Counted from the stretch's first letter, positions 1-8,988 are shown. The stretch is 64,000 nt of DNA from Bacteroidales bacterium (GCA_017651425.1 JAGCCZ010000045.1:1-64000), one strand, 5' to 3'. Notes: a model not told the origin generated them from the sequence alone. Program-made: numbers and translations.

Positions 1-41
1 ATGGTTATTTCTCTGTTTTTCAGAAAAATAACCATTTTTTT
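1..41 (+). terminator. Intrinsic terminator at window edge
   Basis: Positions 1-10 (ATGGTTATTT) pair perfectly with 26-35 (AAATAACCAT). An inner CTG/CAG pair surrounds a T loop, and seven T follow from 35. It would end a plus-strand transcript that enters from outside the window. No gene on the left is visible to confirm this. Confidence 0.65.
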
Positions 42-129
42 AAAAGTATGGAAAAGCACAAAAGTCGAGCTTGCAATCTTGCAAAAAAATGTAAAAAAAA
101 AGAGGATGACTACTTTTTAGTCACCCCCA

Positions 130-292
130 ATGGTGCGCGGCGGAGGGGGGTAAAAAGAGGGAAAAGATGGGCGGCGGACAATACCAATTCCCAATTTCGG
201 CACAGCCTCCCGCCGCCCATCTTTTCCCTTTCCCTGCCCGTCAGCGTGCAACCACCACTCCGCCGCGAACGCAGTGAGCGAGCGGAATCCCC
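130..292. repeat. GC-rich palindromic repeat, copy A
   Basis: A perfect 19-bp inverted repeat (159-177 against 210-228) contains the core GATGGGCGGCGG / CCGCCGCCCATC. It is flanked by GGTGCGCGGCGG on the left and by AGCGAGCGGAATCCCC on the right. The same core and the same order of flanks recur at 47.6-47.8 kb and 48.5-48.7 kb, so this is one member of a dispersed repeat family. The rest of 1-536 holds a terminator, AT-rich sequence at about 330-470 with nothing recognisable, and a promoter. The short open frames across the palindrome look like chance frames. Confidence 0.6.
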
Positions 293-474
293 GGCAAAAC
301 GGTTGGCGATTGGTCGTTAGTGATGTATTCAACGCGAGGAACAATGGATAAAACACAAAATTACATTAATCCATGCAAAATATAAAATATGGTTTAACTA
401 ATTATTATTAAATTATTGTATCTAAAAATTTCATAGCATTGATTCTTAGTCAAATAAAAAATTTTCAAAAAATA

Positions 475-506
475 TTGACAATAGCTTATTTTTATTGTAT
501 ATTTGC
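475..506 (+). promoter_or_regulatory. Bacteroidetes-type promoter for the DUF5618 gene
   Basis: TTGACA at 475-480 and TATATTTG at 499-506 are 18 bases apart. They match the Bacteroidetes -33 and -7 boxes (TTG and TAnnTTTG). The -7 box lies about 30 bases before the ATG at 537. Confidence 0.6.
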
Positions 507-536
507 AATCTGATAAAACATAAAAACGATAAAGTT

Positions 537-932
537 ATGAAAGATCCGATAGAGGAAGCACAGCGCTATGTGGCCAATGCCGAGGAGGTCATCAAGAAGG
601 CCAACTATGACCCGGACCTGAAAATCTACATGGACAACAAATATGTAAAAATGGCGGGAAACACCTTATGGAATGGATGCCTGATTGCCCTTGACGCTGT
701 ATTGCAGATACGCAAGGGCAAAGGCCGCCCCTCCATCGATAAATACAAGGAAGCGGCCGGCAAGCGAAACAGAAAACTTTTGGCAGCTATTCTGGCCGGC
801 TACAATATAATGCATTTGACTATGGGCTATGATGGCACACAAAGCAAAAAGACCTGCGACGAGGGCTTTGAGTGGGCCAACACTATCATCGACCACTGCA
901 CCAAGCTGATGCCGGCAACAGTAGTGGTGTAA
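537..932 (+). CDS. DUF5618 family small helical protein
   Basis: A 131-residue soluble protein with no signal peptide or membrane segment. It starts MKDPIEEAQRYVANAEEV and is rich in charged helical segments. The sequence resembles the DUF5618 family, small proteins found mainly in Bacteroidetes whose role I do not know. The ATG at 537 is preferred over an in-frame ATG at 495, because 495 lies upstream of the -7 box at 499-506 and would not be transcribed. The gene stands alone with its own promoter. It ends 11 bp before the left inverted repeat of the IS element, so the IS lies immediately downstream but leaves the gene intact. The family call is from memory of the sequence type and is moderately sure; no function is proposed. 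Confidence 0.6.
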   Translation: MKDPIEEAQRYVANAEEVIKKANYDPDLKIYMDNKYVKMAGNTLWNGCLIALDAVLQIRKGKGRPSIDKYKEAAGKRNRKLLAAILAGYNIMHLTMGYDGTQSKKTCDEGFEWANTIIDHCTKLMPATVVV

Positions 933-942
933 GAACGCGATC

Positions 943-2626
943 TCCTGACTTCGTCATTGGGACACCCAAAAATTTTCGTCAAAGAGTTTTTCAATGGGTT
1001 TGTGCCGTTTCATGACCATTGTCCTGGAGAGAAGTTGTCCGTTGAGTGGCAGACGGACTTGTATGGTCGGTCACTGTCTTAGCCATTCTCAGCACCTTGT
1101 CTATGCTTAACTTGATGCCGTTGAGTTTGAGGATTCTGTCCAGTTCTTTATAGACCTTCAGTGCCACGAAGCAGATGCAGACGTGTGCCTCTATACGCTT
1201 GCGGGTGAAGTGGAACATCGGGCGCACTTCCAGTTTCGATTTGGCGATGCGGAAGGCCAGCTCCACGGTCCAAAGGTTATGATAGGCCGCATAGATTTGT
1301 TCTGCGGGAAGTTCGGTGTTTGTCAGGTAGCCTTTAAGCCCATCCCATGCGGCGTCCTCCTTGATTTTCTCGTAATCGATGGATACCTCCACCTTGTCCT
1401 TCATCTCCAGGAACTTGTTGTAGCCACGTCTATTGATGTTCTCTTTGCTTAGCCTCCCGTTCCTGTATGCCTTCTCAAGTCTTCGAACCCCTTTCTCCCT
1501 ATTGTAGGAGTCCTTTCTCGCCCTGTTGTCAGTGTAACCTACCAGAAGCCGCCTCCCGTCCCCCTTGTCGTATTCCTCCTTCTGTCCGTCCACCCATGAA
1601 TGTGACAGTATCCATTCCGTGACTCTTGTCGATTCGGTCTTTATACGTGCCCCGATGATGTATTTGTAGTTGTTCCGCTCCAAATCAGCGACATTCTGCT
1701 CGTTCATCAGTCCCGAGTCGGCCACAACCACGAAGTCTTCCAGTTCATACTTGCGGACGAACTCCTCGATGACCGGCATCATGGTGTGCCCCTCGTATTT
1801 GTTCCCCTCGTGGATGCAGTAAGCCAGCGGGTAACCGTTCAGGCTCACCAGAAGCCCAAGTATGATTTGAGGGTTTTTGTGCCTGCCCTCCTTTGAGAAG
1901 CCCGTCTTGCGCAGGTCGTCTTCCCTGTCGGCCTCGAAGTACAGGGTGGTCACGTCGTAGAACATCACACCGATGTTGCCGCCCAACAGCTCTCTGGTAT
2001 GACGTACACTGATATCCTGAACCTTCTCCTGTTGCGTATGGTTCAGCTTGTCCAGATAGCGGTATATCTTCGACAAATCCACATCCTTGTCGAAGTGGTT
2101 CTTCAGGTACTCCACCGTCGCAGCCTTGCTTGACGGGCACGAAAGGCGTGCGACGACCAGCTTCCTGAATACATCATCCTCTATCTTGTCAAAACCTATC
2201 CTGTCAAATATGCGGTCCAGAATGAGGCTGTCCCCATTGACCAAAATGTTCTCTATGCTGTCTATGAACCGCTCTATCTCCTTCCTCTCCCTGTCTTTGC
2301 CCTCGGCATCGGTGAACATGTCCGCCATGCCGGATTTGCGTCTTATCCATTCTTCCCCTTGTCTGCTGAGATTATCTATCTCTTGCGGATCAGAACTGCT
2401 CCCCATCGTTTTGACGAGCTTATATCTGCCTTTGTCCTTTCTGACAACGACAACGCTCGTCGAACCTGACTTGTTCTTTTTTTGTCGGACAAACATCACT
2501 TGTAATTTGTTCGCAAAAATACTCAAAAAAAGCATCGGGACACCCATTTCGGGTGCCTCAACAAAAGTATTCTACTCATTACAAGCAGATTATAAATTTA
2601 AAGATTTTTTTGTGACGAAGTCAGGA
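943..2626 (-). mobile_element. IS1634-family insertion sequence
   Basis: The element is bounded by a perfect 14-bp terminal inverted repeat, TCCTGACTTCGTCA at 943-956 and TGACGAAGTCAGGA at 2613-2626. It is about 1.68 kb long with one transposase gene filling it on the minus strand. No target duplication is visible: the left flank reads AAGAACGCGATC and the right flank ACAATAGGGC. The absence of a duplication, plus loss of the gene that continued on the left side, suggests a deletion next to the element after insertion. The right end cuts a signal-peptide coding sequence (see 2627-2666). Confidence 0.8.
991..2496 (-). CDS. IS1634-family DDE transposase
   Basis: A 501-residue DDE transposase that would cut and join the ends of the surrounding IS element. 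Visible landmarks are a first catalytic Asp context (FYDVTTLYFEA), a second (VVVADSGLMNEQN) and the last acidic block (LWTVELAFRIAKSKLEVRP), in the order and spacing of the IS4-superfamily IS1634 group. An upstream in-frame ATG at 2547 would add 17 hydrophobic residues. The ATG at 2496 gives MFVRQKKNKSG, the usual type of N-terminus, and is preferred. The reading frame is intact over the full length expected for the family, so the element could be active. Many transposases of this type occur in Bacteroidales. The C-terminal tail after about residue 480 is low in recognisable motifs. Confidence 0.85.
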   Translation of the reverse strand: MFVRQKKNKSGSTSVVVVRKDKGRYKLVKTMGSSSDPQEIDNLSRQGEEWIRRKSGMADMFTDAEGKDRERKEIERFIDSIENILVNGDSLILDRIFDRIGFDKIEDDVFRKLVVARLSCPSSKAATVEYLKNHFDKDVDLSKIYRYLDKLNHTQQEKVQDISVRHTRELLGGNIGVMFYDVTTLYFEADREDDLRKTGFSKEGRHKNPQIILGLLVSLNGYPLAYCIHEGNKYEGHTMMPVIEEFVRKYELEDFVVVADSGLMNEQNVADLERNNYKYIIGARIKTESTRVTEWILSHSWVDGQKEEYDKGDGRRLLVGYTDNRARKDSYNREKGVRRLEKAYRNGRLSKENINRRGYNKFLEMKDKVEVSIDYEKIKEDAAWDGLKGYLTNTELPAEQIYAAYHNLWTVELAFRIAKSKLEVRPMFHFTRKRIEAHVCICFVALKVYKELDRILKLNGIKLSIDKVLRMAKTVTDHTSPSATQRTTSLQDNGHETAQTH

Positions 2627-2666
2627 ACAATAGGGCAAAATGCTGGGAAAGACGTTTTTTACACAT
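2627..2666 (-). pseudogene. Remnant 5' end of a FISUMP-protein paralogue cut by the IS
   Basis: Reading the minus strand from 2666 gives ATG followed by codons for MCKKRLSQHFALLF, and then the IS inverted repeat begins. The intact gene at 2891-5293 starts MCKKRLSQHIALLF. At DNA level 2626-2671 and 5253-5298 agree at 44 of 46 positions, including several bases before the ATG. This is therefore the signal-peptide start of a second copy. The rest of that copy is not found on the other side of the IS, where the DUF5618 gene ends. It was probably lost in an IS-adjacent deletion. From 2672 to 2890 no gene is visible. Confidence 0.75.
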
Positions 2667-2890
2667 AACAATTTTTCGGAACCTCTGTTTTTCCAATTTT
2701 CGTGCCACATCCCCAGGTTCTGCGAGGTCCGTTAAACAGAACTGGAAGACAGGACGCTGCAACGATAACAACTTTATCTATTAATATGATGCAGAAAAAG
2801 CCGAATTGTTACAGATAAGACGGACACACAAAAGCTCTCTTATATGTAACCCCATTTGAAGCGTAGCGAGTGTGTGTGGAAACGGCCGCG

Positions 2891-5293
2891 CTAATTGTCT
2901 CTCAAACATCTAATGCTCAAAACACTATTGTGGCTCTCCAATATGTATTCAGGTGCGCTTGAAAAATAATTAAGACGAAAGACGGGGGTCTTGTAGAAGG
3001 CGCCATTTGAGGATAATCCTACGTAGGTTGATGACCAAAAACTAGTGGTGGTATTGTTTGTGAGGCCTAGTTCTCCGGCTGGGAGGATGGAAAAACCGGA
3101 AGCATTGTTCAGAGCAGTATTGTTGCCGATGGAACACGTTTCAGTGGTGGACATCCAATATTCTGACGAGGCGATTGCTTTTGCAATATTGGCCGGTATT
3201 CCATTACATTGGTATTGGGGCTGGCTTTGCACGTATTGGATCATCCTGTCCCACTCATATTTGGCAGGAAGATGCCACCCGTCGGGACAAAGACCCTGCA
3301 CCATTACTGAATCCTCAATGGAAGCGCCGTATTTGGCGGCGGGCCAAGTATAGTGGTATCCGAAGATGTTCACATCGCGGAGTGTGCAACGCCCTGGAGC
3401 CCAAGAGTAAGGAATGGAGGTTGTGAATTCGGGGATTTCAGTGCTGTCTGGAAAATGGGTCACTTTCATATTTTCGCGCATCCAACATTGATTGCCAATT
3501 TTAACCACATTGTAAACATTGCCATCAATATCCACAACGGGAGTCACGCACGCGGTGTCGGGTGAGAACACGAAGGATATCTGGTGGCCGTACGCTATGC
3601 CAAGGTCGTTGATAGCGTAAGCCCGCAAATAATATCTGGTATTGCCAGTCAGGTTGTCGATAAGAGCCGAAAACAATCCTGGCCCCTGTCCCCCATCGGC
3701 ATAGTGGTCGTTAATGGTTGGCTGTTGTGATTCACTCCAGCAGATACCTCGTCTTGTAACAGGCATATCACCTTCGTCTGTCACGTTGCCGTTGCAGATG
3801 ACGGAATGCGTATTGTTGGGAGTAATCCATAAAGTGCTCACGGAGGGCGTAGCATAATATGTAGGATTGTAGTGATAGATTGTGTCCTCTTTCAACACTA
3901 ATTCAAAATCGTAAAGATATCCGTTGTCAGCAGAAGCTGCATCCAAAATCTCAATCGACCAAACTCCATTTAAAGGGCAACCCGCCAGACTGCTGAAGGA
4001 CATATCCGGCCTATAAACATTGGTCATAGTGGCCATATTTGTGGAGTCAACATAATTGTAAGAACTCATAAAAAATGGATTGTTCGATTGAACGTGATTG
4101 CACGAATTGTAAACGAAACCATTGCCACAAGCGTATTGGTAGCCGCTGGAAGTGTCACAAGACCAGCAATAGTTCCACCCGTTGCCTTGTGGATTGAAAG
4201 CGGGGTCGCAATTGCCATTGACATCGGTTTTGTTATGCCATCCGAAATAGGCATAGCCGCTTGCCGATGCGTCTTGCCATCCGAAATCGGAAGAGGGGAT
4301 TTGACCGGCACAGCCGGTTGTGGATGGCTGGCCATTTTTTTTCATAAGCGTAGTACTCAGCCCGTTGGGACAAGTTAACCGGATATACAAATCTCCAATG
4401 TATGAATGCTCCATTTTCAGACGAACATATTTGACGTCATTCCCATTGCTGACAATATCCCCTGCGTCATAATCATTGACAATAATGGTTTTAACAGCAA
4501 AACAACTGTTGTTGCATTCTACTCCGTCGGGGATGAAGAGTACGGAAGAGTCAATGTAATGCCGGGGTTCCAAGGATGATTCCCATAGGCGGAACAACAA
4601 ATTGATGTCTTCGTCGCCGAGTTGAACCTGTTCTATGGTGTCGCTTGAAATATAAAGACTGTCATCCATCATATACCCTACAAACATCATTCTGTCGCCA
4701 GACTCAAAAGGATAATCCGTACAGTCTGTTGATGACTTGAGATTTGTGTTTGTGGAGATGCCTTCACCTCTGTATTGAATCTTGTTGGAGCCGGCGCCGC
4801 CCACATTCATCATTTTTATCACGGCTTTTTCCTGTCCCGCGCTGACTTTTAAAAGGTAAGTCTGAGGTTTTTGCAAATCAATGCGGAAAACGTGTGCGCC
4901 AGGGGATAGTTTTTCCCTGGCACTGACTATAATGCGGCCACTCAAGTCCATCACCTCCATCAAAACTGTGCTGGTGGAAGATAAACTTGTTGTTACGGAA
5001 GTGGTGCCGTAGAACGGGTTGGGTGTGTTTTGCGAGACGGCCAATTGTGAGGTTGTCGCGGTCTGCTCTCCAATACCCACGCCAAACATTGCGTAAGAAG
5101 TGTCAGGATAATAAATGGTATTTGACCAGTTGCGTGTGAGATTCGTAATGGTTACGTGATGGAGCGGTACCCAGTTGTTGAGATTGTCATTTCCGGAAAA
5201 GACAAGCGTGGTTTGTGCGAAAGCCACAAAAGGAGCACATTGTGCCAGAACAAACAAAAGGGCAATATGCTGGGAAAGACGTTTTTTACACAT
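2891..5293 (-). CDS. Secreted FISUMP-domain protein with P-domain and N-terminal sorting-like module
   Basis: An 800-residue exported protein. The order seen is: signal peptide 1-27; a short beta region; a module at about 85-165 (NTPNPFYGTTSV, then MEVMDLSGRI, then a YLLKV strand) that resembles a T9SS type A sorting domain but sits near the N-terminus; a region at about 240-475 resembling a proprotein-convertase P-domain (beta jelly roll, ending GVWSIEILD); a fibronectin-III-like stretch at about 480-578; and a FISUMP domain to the end (IGNQCWMRENMKV, LCPDGWHLP, SIRCLRDN). FISUMP is the Fibrobacter succinogenes major paralogous domain, common on Bacteroidetes surface proteins with no settled function. 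The gene begins 34 bp after the peptidase gene at 5328 on the same strand and may share its transcript. A truncated paralogue start lies at 2627-2666. A role in adhesion or binding is only a guess. Confidence 0.7.
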   Translation of the reverse strand: MCKKRLSQHIALLFVLAQCAPFVAFAQTTLVFSGNDNLNNWVPLHHVTITNLTRNWSNTIYYPDTSYAMFGVGIGEQTATTSQLAVSQNTPNPFYGTTSVTTSLSSTSTVLMEVMDLSGRIIVSAREKLSPGAHVFRIDLQKPQTYLLKVSAGQEKAVIKMMNVGGAGSNKIQYRGEGISTNTNLKSSTDCTDYPFESGDRMMFVGYMMDDSLYISSDTIEQVQLGDEDINLLFRLWESSLEPRHYIDSSVLFIPDGVECNNSCFAVKTIIVNDYDAGDIVSNGNDVKYVRLKMEHSYIGDLYIRLTCPNGLSTTLMKKNGQPSTTGCAGQIPSSDFGWQDASASGYAYFGWHNKTDVNGNCDPAFNPQGNGWNYCWSCDTSSGYQYACGNGFVYNSCNHVQSNNPFFMSSYNYVDSTNMATMTNVYRPDMSFSSLAGCPLNGVWSIEILDAASADNGYLYDFELVLKEDTIYHYNPTYYATPSVSTLWITPNNTHSVICNGNVTDEGDMPVTRRGICWSESQQPTINDHYADGGQGPGLFSALIDNLTGNTRYYLRAYAINDLGIAYGHQISFVFSPDTACVTPVVDIDGNVYNVVKIGNQCWMRENMKVTHFPDSTEIPEFTTSIPYSWAPGRCTLRDVNIFGYHYTWPAAKYGASIEDSVMVQGLCPDGWHLPAKYEWDRMIQYVQSQPQYQCNGIPANIAKAIASSEYWMSTTETCSIGNNTALNNASGFSILPAGELGLTNNTTTSFWSSTYVGLSSNGAFYKTPVFRLNYFSSAPEYILESHNSVLSIRCLRDN

Positions 5294-5327
5294 AACAAAA
5301 TATTTATCAAGGTGTTGAATGATGATC

Positions 5328-7508
5328 CTACAGGTTCTCGAGAATATACTTCGCCAACTTGTTGTAGAGGTAGGTGCGCGTGTTGCCGCCCATGATGAAA
5401 TGGTTCTTGTTGGGGAAGAAGAACTGGTCGTACTCGACGCCGGCCTCGTTGAGGGCCTTCACCAGTTCCATGGCATTCTGGAAGTGGACATTGTCGTCGG
5501 CGGTGCCGTGTACGAGCAGGTAGCTGCCCTTGAGGTCCTTGGCGTAGGTGGTCGGTGAGTTGAGGTCGTAGCCGTCGGGGTTCTCCTGCGGGGTGCGCAT
5601 GAAACGCTCGGTGTAGATGTTGTCGTAGTAGCGCCAGTTGGTGACCGGGGCCACGGAGATGGCCATCTTGAAGGCACCGTCGCCGCGGAACAGCGACAAC
5701 GCGGAGAGATAGCCGCCGAAGCTCCAGCCCCAGATGCCGATGCGGTCGCCGTCCACGAAAGGCTGCTTCTTGAGCCAGTTGGCGGCGGCAATCTGGTCGA
5801 TGGCCTCGTACTTGCCCATCTGCTGGTAGATAACCTTCTTGAAGGCGTCGCCGCGGGTGGCGGTGCCGCGCCCATCGACACAGACGGAAATGTAGCCGTG
5901 CTGCGCCAGCATCTGGTAGAAGGCGAGGTCCTGTGCGCCACTGTAGGCGTTCATCACCTGCTGGCTTCCCGGACCGCCGTAGCAGTTCATCATCACCGGA
6001 TAACGCTTGTTGGGGTCGAAATTGGCGGGCTTCATCATCCAGCCGTACAGCTCGGTGCCGTCATCGGTGGTGAAATGGATGATCTCGCGTTTCACAAAGC
6101 CGAATTTGTCCATCGTCTCCTGCACGTTGTGGTTGTCGTTGAGCACCCGCAACTCCTTGCCCGTCCTGTCGTTGATGGTATATTTCGGCAGGGTGTTCAG
6201 ATCGGAGTATTGCAGACGGTAGTAGTTGCCGTTAGGACTGAACTCCGTGCTCGCCCAACCGTCGCCCTTGCTCAGCAGCTTTTTCTTCTTGCCGTCGAAG
6301 TTGATGACATAGAGGTCGCGGTTCAGCACACCGCTCTCATTGGAAAGATAGTAGATGAGCTTCTTATCCTCGCTGACATATTGTATCTCGTTGACTTCCC
6401 AATTACCGGAGGTAAGTTGCTGCAAACCACCGCCAAGGGTCACCTTGTAGATGTGGTTGAAGCCGTCGCGCTCGGAGGTGACGATCATCGTCTGGCCGTC
6501 CTTGAGGAAATAGTAGTTGTCGGTGACATCCAGCCACTTGTCGTTCTCGTCCGTATAGACGACATCCTGCTGTTTCGTGACGGTGTTGTAGCGGATGAAG
6601 TCGAGACGGTTCTGGTGGCGGTTGAGCTTCAAGATGATGGCGTCGCGGCTGTTGGGCATCCAATAGACGCGCGGGAAGTAGCAGTTGGTGTTGTCGCCGA
6701 GGTCAACTTTCGTGAGGGAACCGGTGGCGACATCGTAGATGCAGACATCCACCAAAGAGTTGTCCTCGCCGGCCTTCGGGTACTTGTACTTGAAATCGGT
6801 GGGATAGAGATCGTCATAGAGGGCGAAGTTGTACTCTTTGACGCGACTTTCGTCGAAGCGCAGGAACGCGATCTTGGTGCCGTCGGGCGACCAGGAGGCG
6901 GCACCCGACATGTCGAGTTCCTCTTCATAGACCCAGTCGGCATAGCCGTTGAGGATGGCGTTGGGCTGGCCGTCATGGGTGATTTGGGTAATCTTGCCGG
7001 TAGCCATGTCTTGGTAAAAGAGGTCGCAATCGCGGGCGAAGAGCACCTTGGTGCCATCCTCGGTGAGCTCGGCGAAGTGGAGCTTGGTTTCCGTGCCGGC
7101 CACGCGGGTCAGCGTCTGGGCGGCAATGTCATAGACATAGTAATATGCGAGGGTGGAGCGGCGCCAGATGCTCTCCTCATCGATGGCGAGCACGATCTTG
7201 GACTCGTCGGATGTGAACTTGTAGCTGCTGACGCTGCCCATATTCACGGTACCGTCGCTGAGACGTGTCAAATCCGCGTTGGAGAGCAGCATGTCAACCA
7301 TCTCGCCCGTGGCAAAGCTGTAACGTTCAATGCCACCGCGCTTCACGACAGTGTAATAGTCGCTCTTGGGCATGGCGGTATAACCGGCGACTCCACGAGG
7401 GTAAAAGTAATAATCGTTCCAGATTCTTTCAACAGTGATTTTTTTGTCCTGGCCGAAAACGGTCATGGCGAAAGCCAACAAAAGGAGAGGAAGCAGAATT
7501 TTTTTCAT
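5328..7508 (-). CDS. Dipeptidyl peptidase IV (S9B serine peptidase)
   Basis: A 726-residue secreted or periplasmic prolyl dipeptidyl peptidase that removes X-Pro or X-Ala dipeptides from peptide N-termini. A signal peptide covers residues 1-20. The N-terminal half is a beta-propeller containing the DWVYEEE motif (Glu195 and Glu196) that anchors the substrate amino terminus in this family. The C-terminal alpha/beta hydrolase domain has all three catalytic residues: Ser596 in GWSFGGY, Asp672 in DDNVH and His703 in NKNHF. Length and motif spacing match DPP IV of Bacteroidales such as Porphyromonas gingivalis. A TATCTTTG box lies upstream. The enzyme likely serves peptide and amino-acid fermentation. 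Confidence 0.9.
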   Translation of the reverse strand: MKKILLPLLLLAFAMTVFGQDKKITVERIWNDYYFYPRGVAGYTAMPKSDYYTVVKRGGIERYSFATGEMVDMLLSNADLTRLSDGTVNMGSVSSYKFTSDESKIVLAIDEESIWRRSTLAYYYVYDIAAQTLTRVAGTETKLHFAELTEDGTKVLFARDCDLFYQDMATGKITQITHDGQPNAILNGYADWVYEEELDMSGAASWSPDGTKIAFLRFDESRVKEYNFALYDDLYPTDFKYKYPKAGEDNSLVDVCIYDVATGSLTKVDLGDNTNCYFPRVYWMPNSRDAIILKLNRHQNRLDFIRYNTVTKQQDVVYTDENDKWLDVTDNYYFLKDGQTMIVTSERDGFNHIYKVTLGGGLQQLTSGNWEVNEIQYVSEDKKLIYYLSNESGVLNRDLYVINFDGKKKKLLSKGDGWASTEFSPNGNYYRLQYSDLNTLPKYTINDRTGKELRVLNDNHNVQETMDKFGFVKREIIHFTTDDGTELYGWMMKPANFDPNKRYPVMMNCYGGPGSQQVMNAYSGAQDLAFYQMLAQHGYISVCVDGRGTATRGDAFKKVIYQQMGKYEAIDQIAAANWLKKQPFVDGDRIGIWGWSFGGYLSALSLFRGDGAFKMAISVAPVTNWRYYDNIYTERFMRTPQENPDGYDLNSPTTYAKDLKGSYLLVHGTADDNVHFQNAMELVKALNEAGVEYDQFFFPNKNHFIMGGNTRTYLYNKLAKYILENL

Positions 7509-7546
7509 ATTGCGGGGTGTTTTTATTATCCGTCATATTCGGGCGG

Positions 7547-7554
7547 CAAAGATA
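7547..7554 (-). promoter_or_regulatory. -7 box of the dipeptidyl peptidase promoter
   Basis: On the minus strand this reads TATCTTTG followed by CCGCC, a fit to the Bacteroidetes -7 consensus TAnnTTTG. It lies about 40 bases before the ATG at 7508. No clear TTG box at the expected distance is seen. Confidence 0.45.
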
Positions 7555-7628
7555 GTAAAAAAAGCTCTTTGCCGCCATCGGGATCGCTGGCACGGTCAAC
7601 CGCGAGCTGTCCGCCTGACACCTGAGAC

Positions 7629-7660
7629 TTTGGAAGCATTATCTTTTTTTTGTACTTTTG
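7629..7660 (+). promoter_or_regulatory. Promoter of the T9SS plug-protein gene
   Basis: TTTG at 7629-7632 and TACTTTTG at 7653-7660 are 20 bases apart and match the Bacteroidetes -33 and -7 boxes. The start codon used is at 7710, which leaves a leader of about 45 bases. The divergent DPP IV promoter lies about 100 bases to the left. Confidence 0.6.
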
Positions 7661-7709
7661 CACGCTATAAACAACGTTTTTGCGTTATGTCCATTCAAAT
7701 GCACCACAA

Positions 7710-8972
7710 ATGAAGAAGACCTTAATCTTGTTATGTGCCATCATCCTGTCTGTGACGTTGCGTGCGCAGTACGACGCGCGCTCCATCCAGCTTGAGAACC
7801 GCATCTACGAGGAGGGCATCCGGAGTGTCACGCTCTCCACCGGCCACCTGCAGGACCACCCCGTCATCACGCTCTCCACCGGCGAACTATATCTTGATTT
7901 CGACGATTTGGTGGAGACCTCGCGCTACGTCAAATACACGCTCATCCACTGCACGCACGACTGGAAGCCGTCCGACCTGAACCCCATCGAGTATATAGAA
8001 GGCTATATTGAGGACGACATCTCGACCTACGACTACTCATTCAACACGATTGAGCACTACATGCAGTACCATCTGACCATTCCGAACGACAACATGCGGC
8101 CCACCAAGTCGGGGAATTATGTCCTGTTTGTCTATGACGACACGCCGGACCATCCGTTGCTGACGCGTCGTTTCATGGTGCGCGAGGACGAGCAGGCCGG
8201 CGTCACCGGCTCCGTACACAGCTCCTCCGTGGTGGCCGACCGTTTCACGCACCAGGAGGTGGACTTCGTGGTGAACAGCGGTCCCTACATTGTGCGCAAC
8301 CCTGCCATGAACCTGCATGCCGCCATCCAGCAGAACGGCCGTTGGGACAACGCCATCTTGGGGCTCACCTACCGTTCCGGCTTCCCGGGCGAGTACAGCT
8401 TCGACTATGACGACGGGCGCAACACCTTCCCCGGCGGCGCCGAGTTCCGCACCTTCGACACCCGCACTCTCCGCAGCAACGGCGACCGCATCATCAGCAT
8501 CACCTTCGACCATCGGCAGAACCACGCCTACGTGCTGGAAGACGAGGCCCGCCCCTTCGGTGCATACGAGAGCCGCAACACCCTCAACGGCGGCAGCTAC
8601 TACCACAACATCGACATGCAGAACCCCTTTTCCGAGGACTACGTCTATACCCACTTCACGCTCAAGAGCCCCTTCCCCTTCGACCAGGGCGACGTCTATG
8701 TGTTCGGGCAACTCACCGACTGGAACATCCTGCCCGAGGCAAAACTCCATTACAATGAGCAATACCAGTTCTGGGAAACCGACTTCCTGTTGAAGCAGGG
8801 ACTGCATAATTACCAGTACGTCCACGTGCCCCACGGCACTCATACCATTGACCCGTCCTACATCGAAGGCAATCACTACGAGACACACAACGACTACACC
8901 GTTTACATCTATTTCCGCGAAGACGGCGGCACCTACGACCGCCTGATCGGGGTATGGTACTCTCAGCCATGA
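7710..8972 (+). CDS. T9SS plug protein family (DUF5103)
   Basis: A 420-residue exported protein of the DUF5103 family, now described as the plug protein of the type IX secretion translocon. In Flavobacterium the plug binds and closes the periplasmic side of the SprA channel when it is not engaged. A signal peptide (MKKTLILLCAIILSVTLRAQ) is followed by a beta-rich body with conserved-looking GTHTIDPSYIEGNHYET and YIYFRE near the C-terminus. The ATG at 7710 is chosen over one at 7680 because the signal peptide then begins at residue 1. It is transcribed from its own promoter, ahead of the bamD operon. The family call is fairly sure; the plug role is from the literature on homologues. Confidence 0.75.
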   Translation: MKKTLILLCAIILSVTLRAQYDARSIQLENRIYEEGIRSVTLSTGHLQDHPVITLSTGELYLDFDDLVETSRYVKYTLIHCTHDWKPSDLNPIEYIEGYIEDDISTYDYSFNTIEHYMQYHLTIPNDNMRPTKSGNYVLFVYDDTPDHPLLTRRFMVREDEQAGVTGSVHSSSVVADRFTHQEVDFVVNSGPYIVRNPAMNLHAAIQQNGRWDNAILGLTYRSGFPGEYSFDYDDGRNTFPGGAEFRTFDTRTLRSNGDRIISITFDHRQNHAYVLEDEARPFGAYESRNTLNGGSYYHNIDMQNPFSEDYVYTHFTLKSPFPFDQGDVYVFGQLTDWNILPEAKLHYNEQYQFWETDFLLKQGLHNYQYVHVPHGTHTIDPSYIEGNHYETHNDYTVYIYFREDGGTYDRLIGVWYSQP

Positions 8973-8988
8973 GCTACAACGAGTTAAG

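Noticed and set aside
48..356. Open frames of 79-90 codons near the left edge on both strands
   Set aside because: They lie on a palindromic repeat, have no promoter and give low-complexity basic peptides.
943..2626. Composite transposon bounded by two IS copies
   Set aside because: Only one copy of the IS1634 element is seen in the window, and its ends are close to the transposase gene.
5898..7625. A 575-codon plus-strand open frame across the dipeptidyl peptidase gene
   Set aside because: It is the antisense shadow of a complete DPP IV with an intact catalytic triad. The translation is Val/Leu-rich with no recognisable motif.
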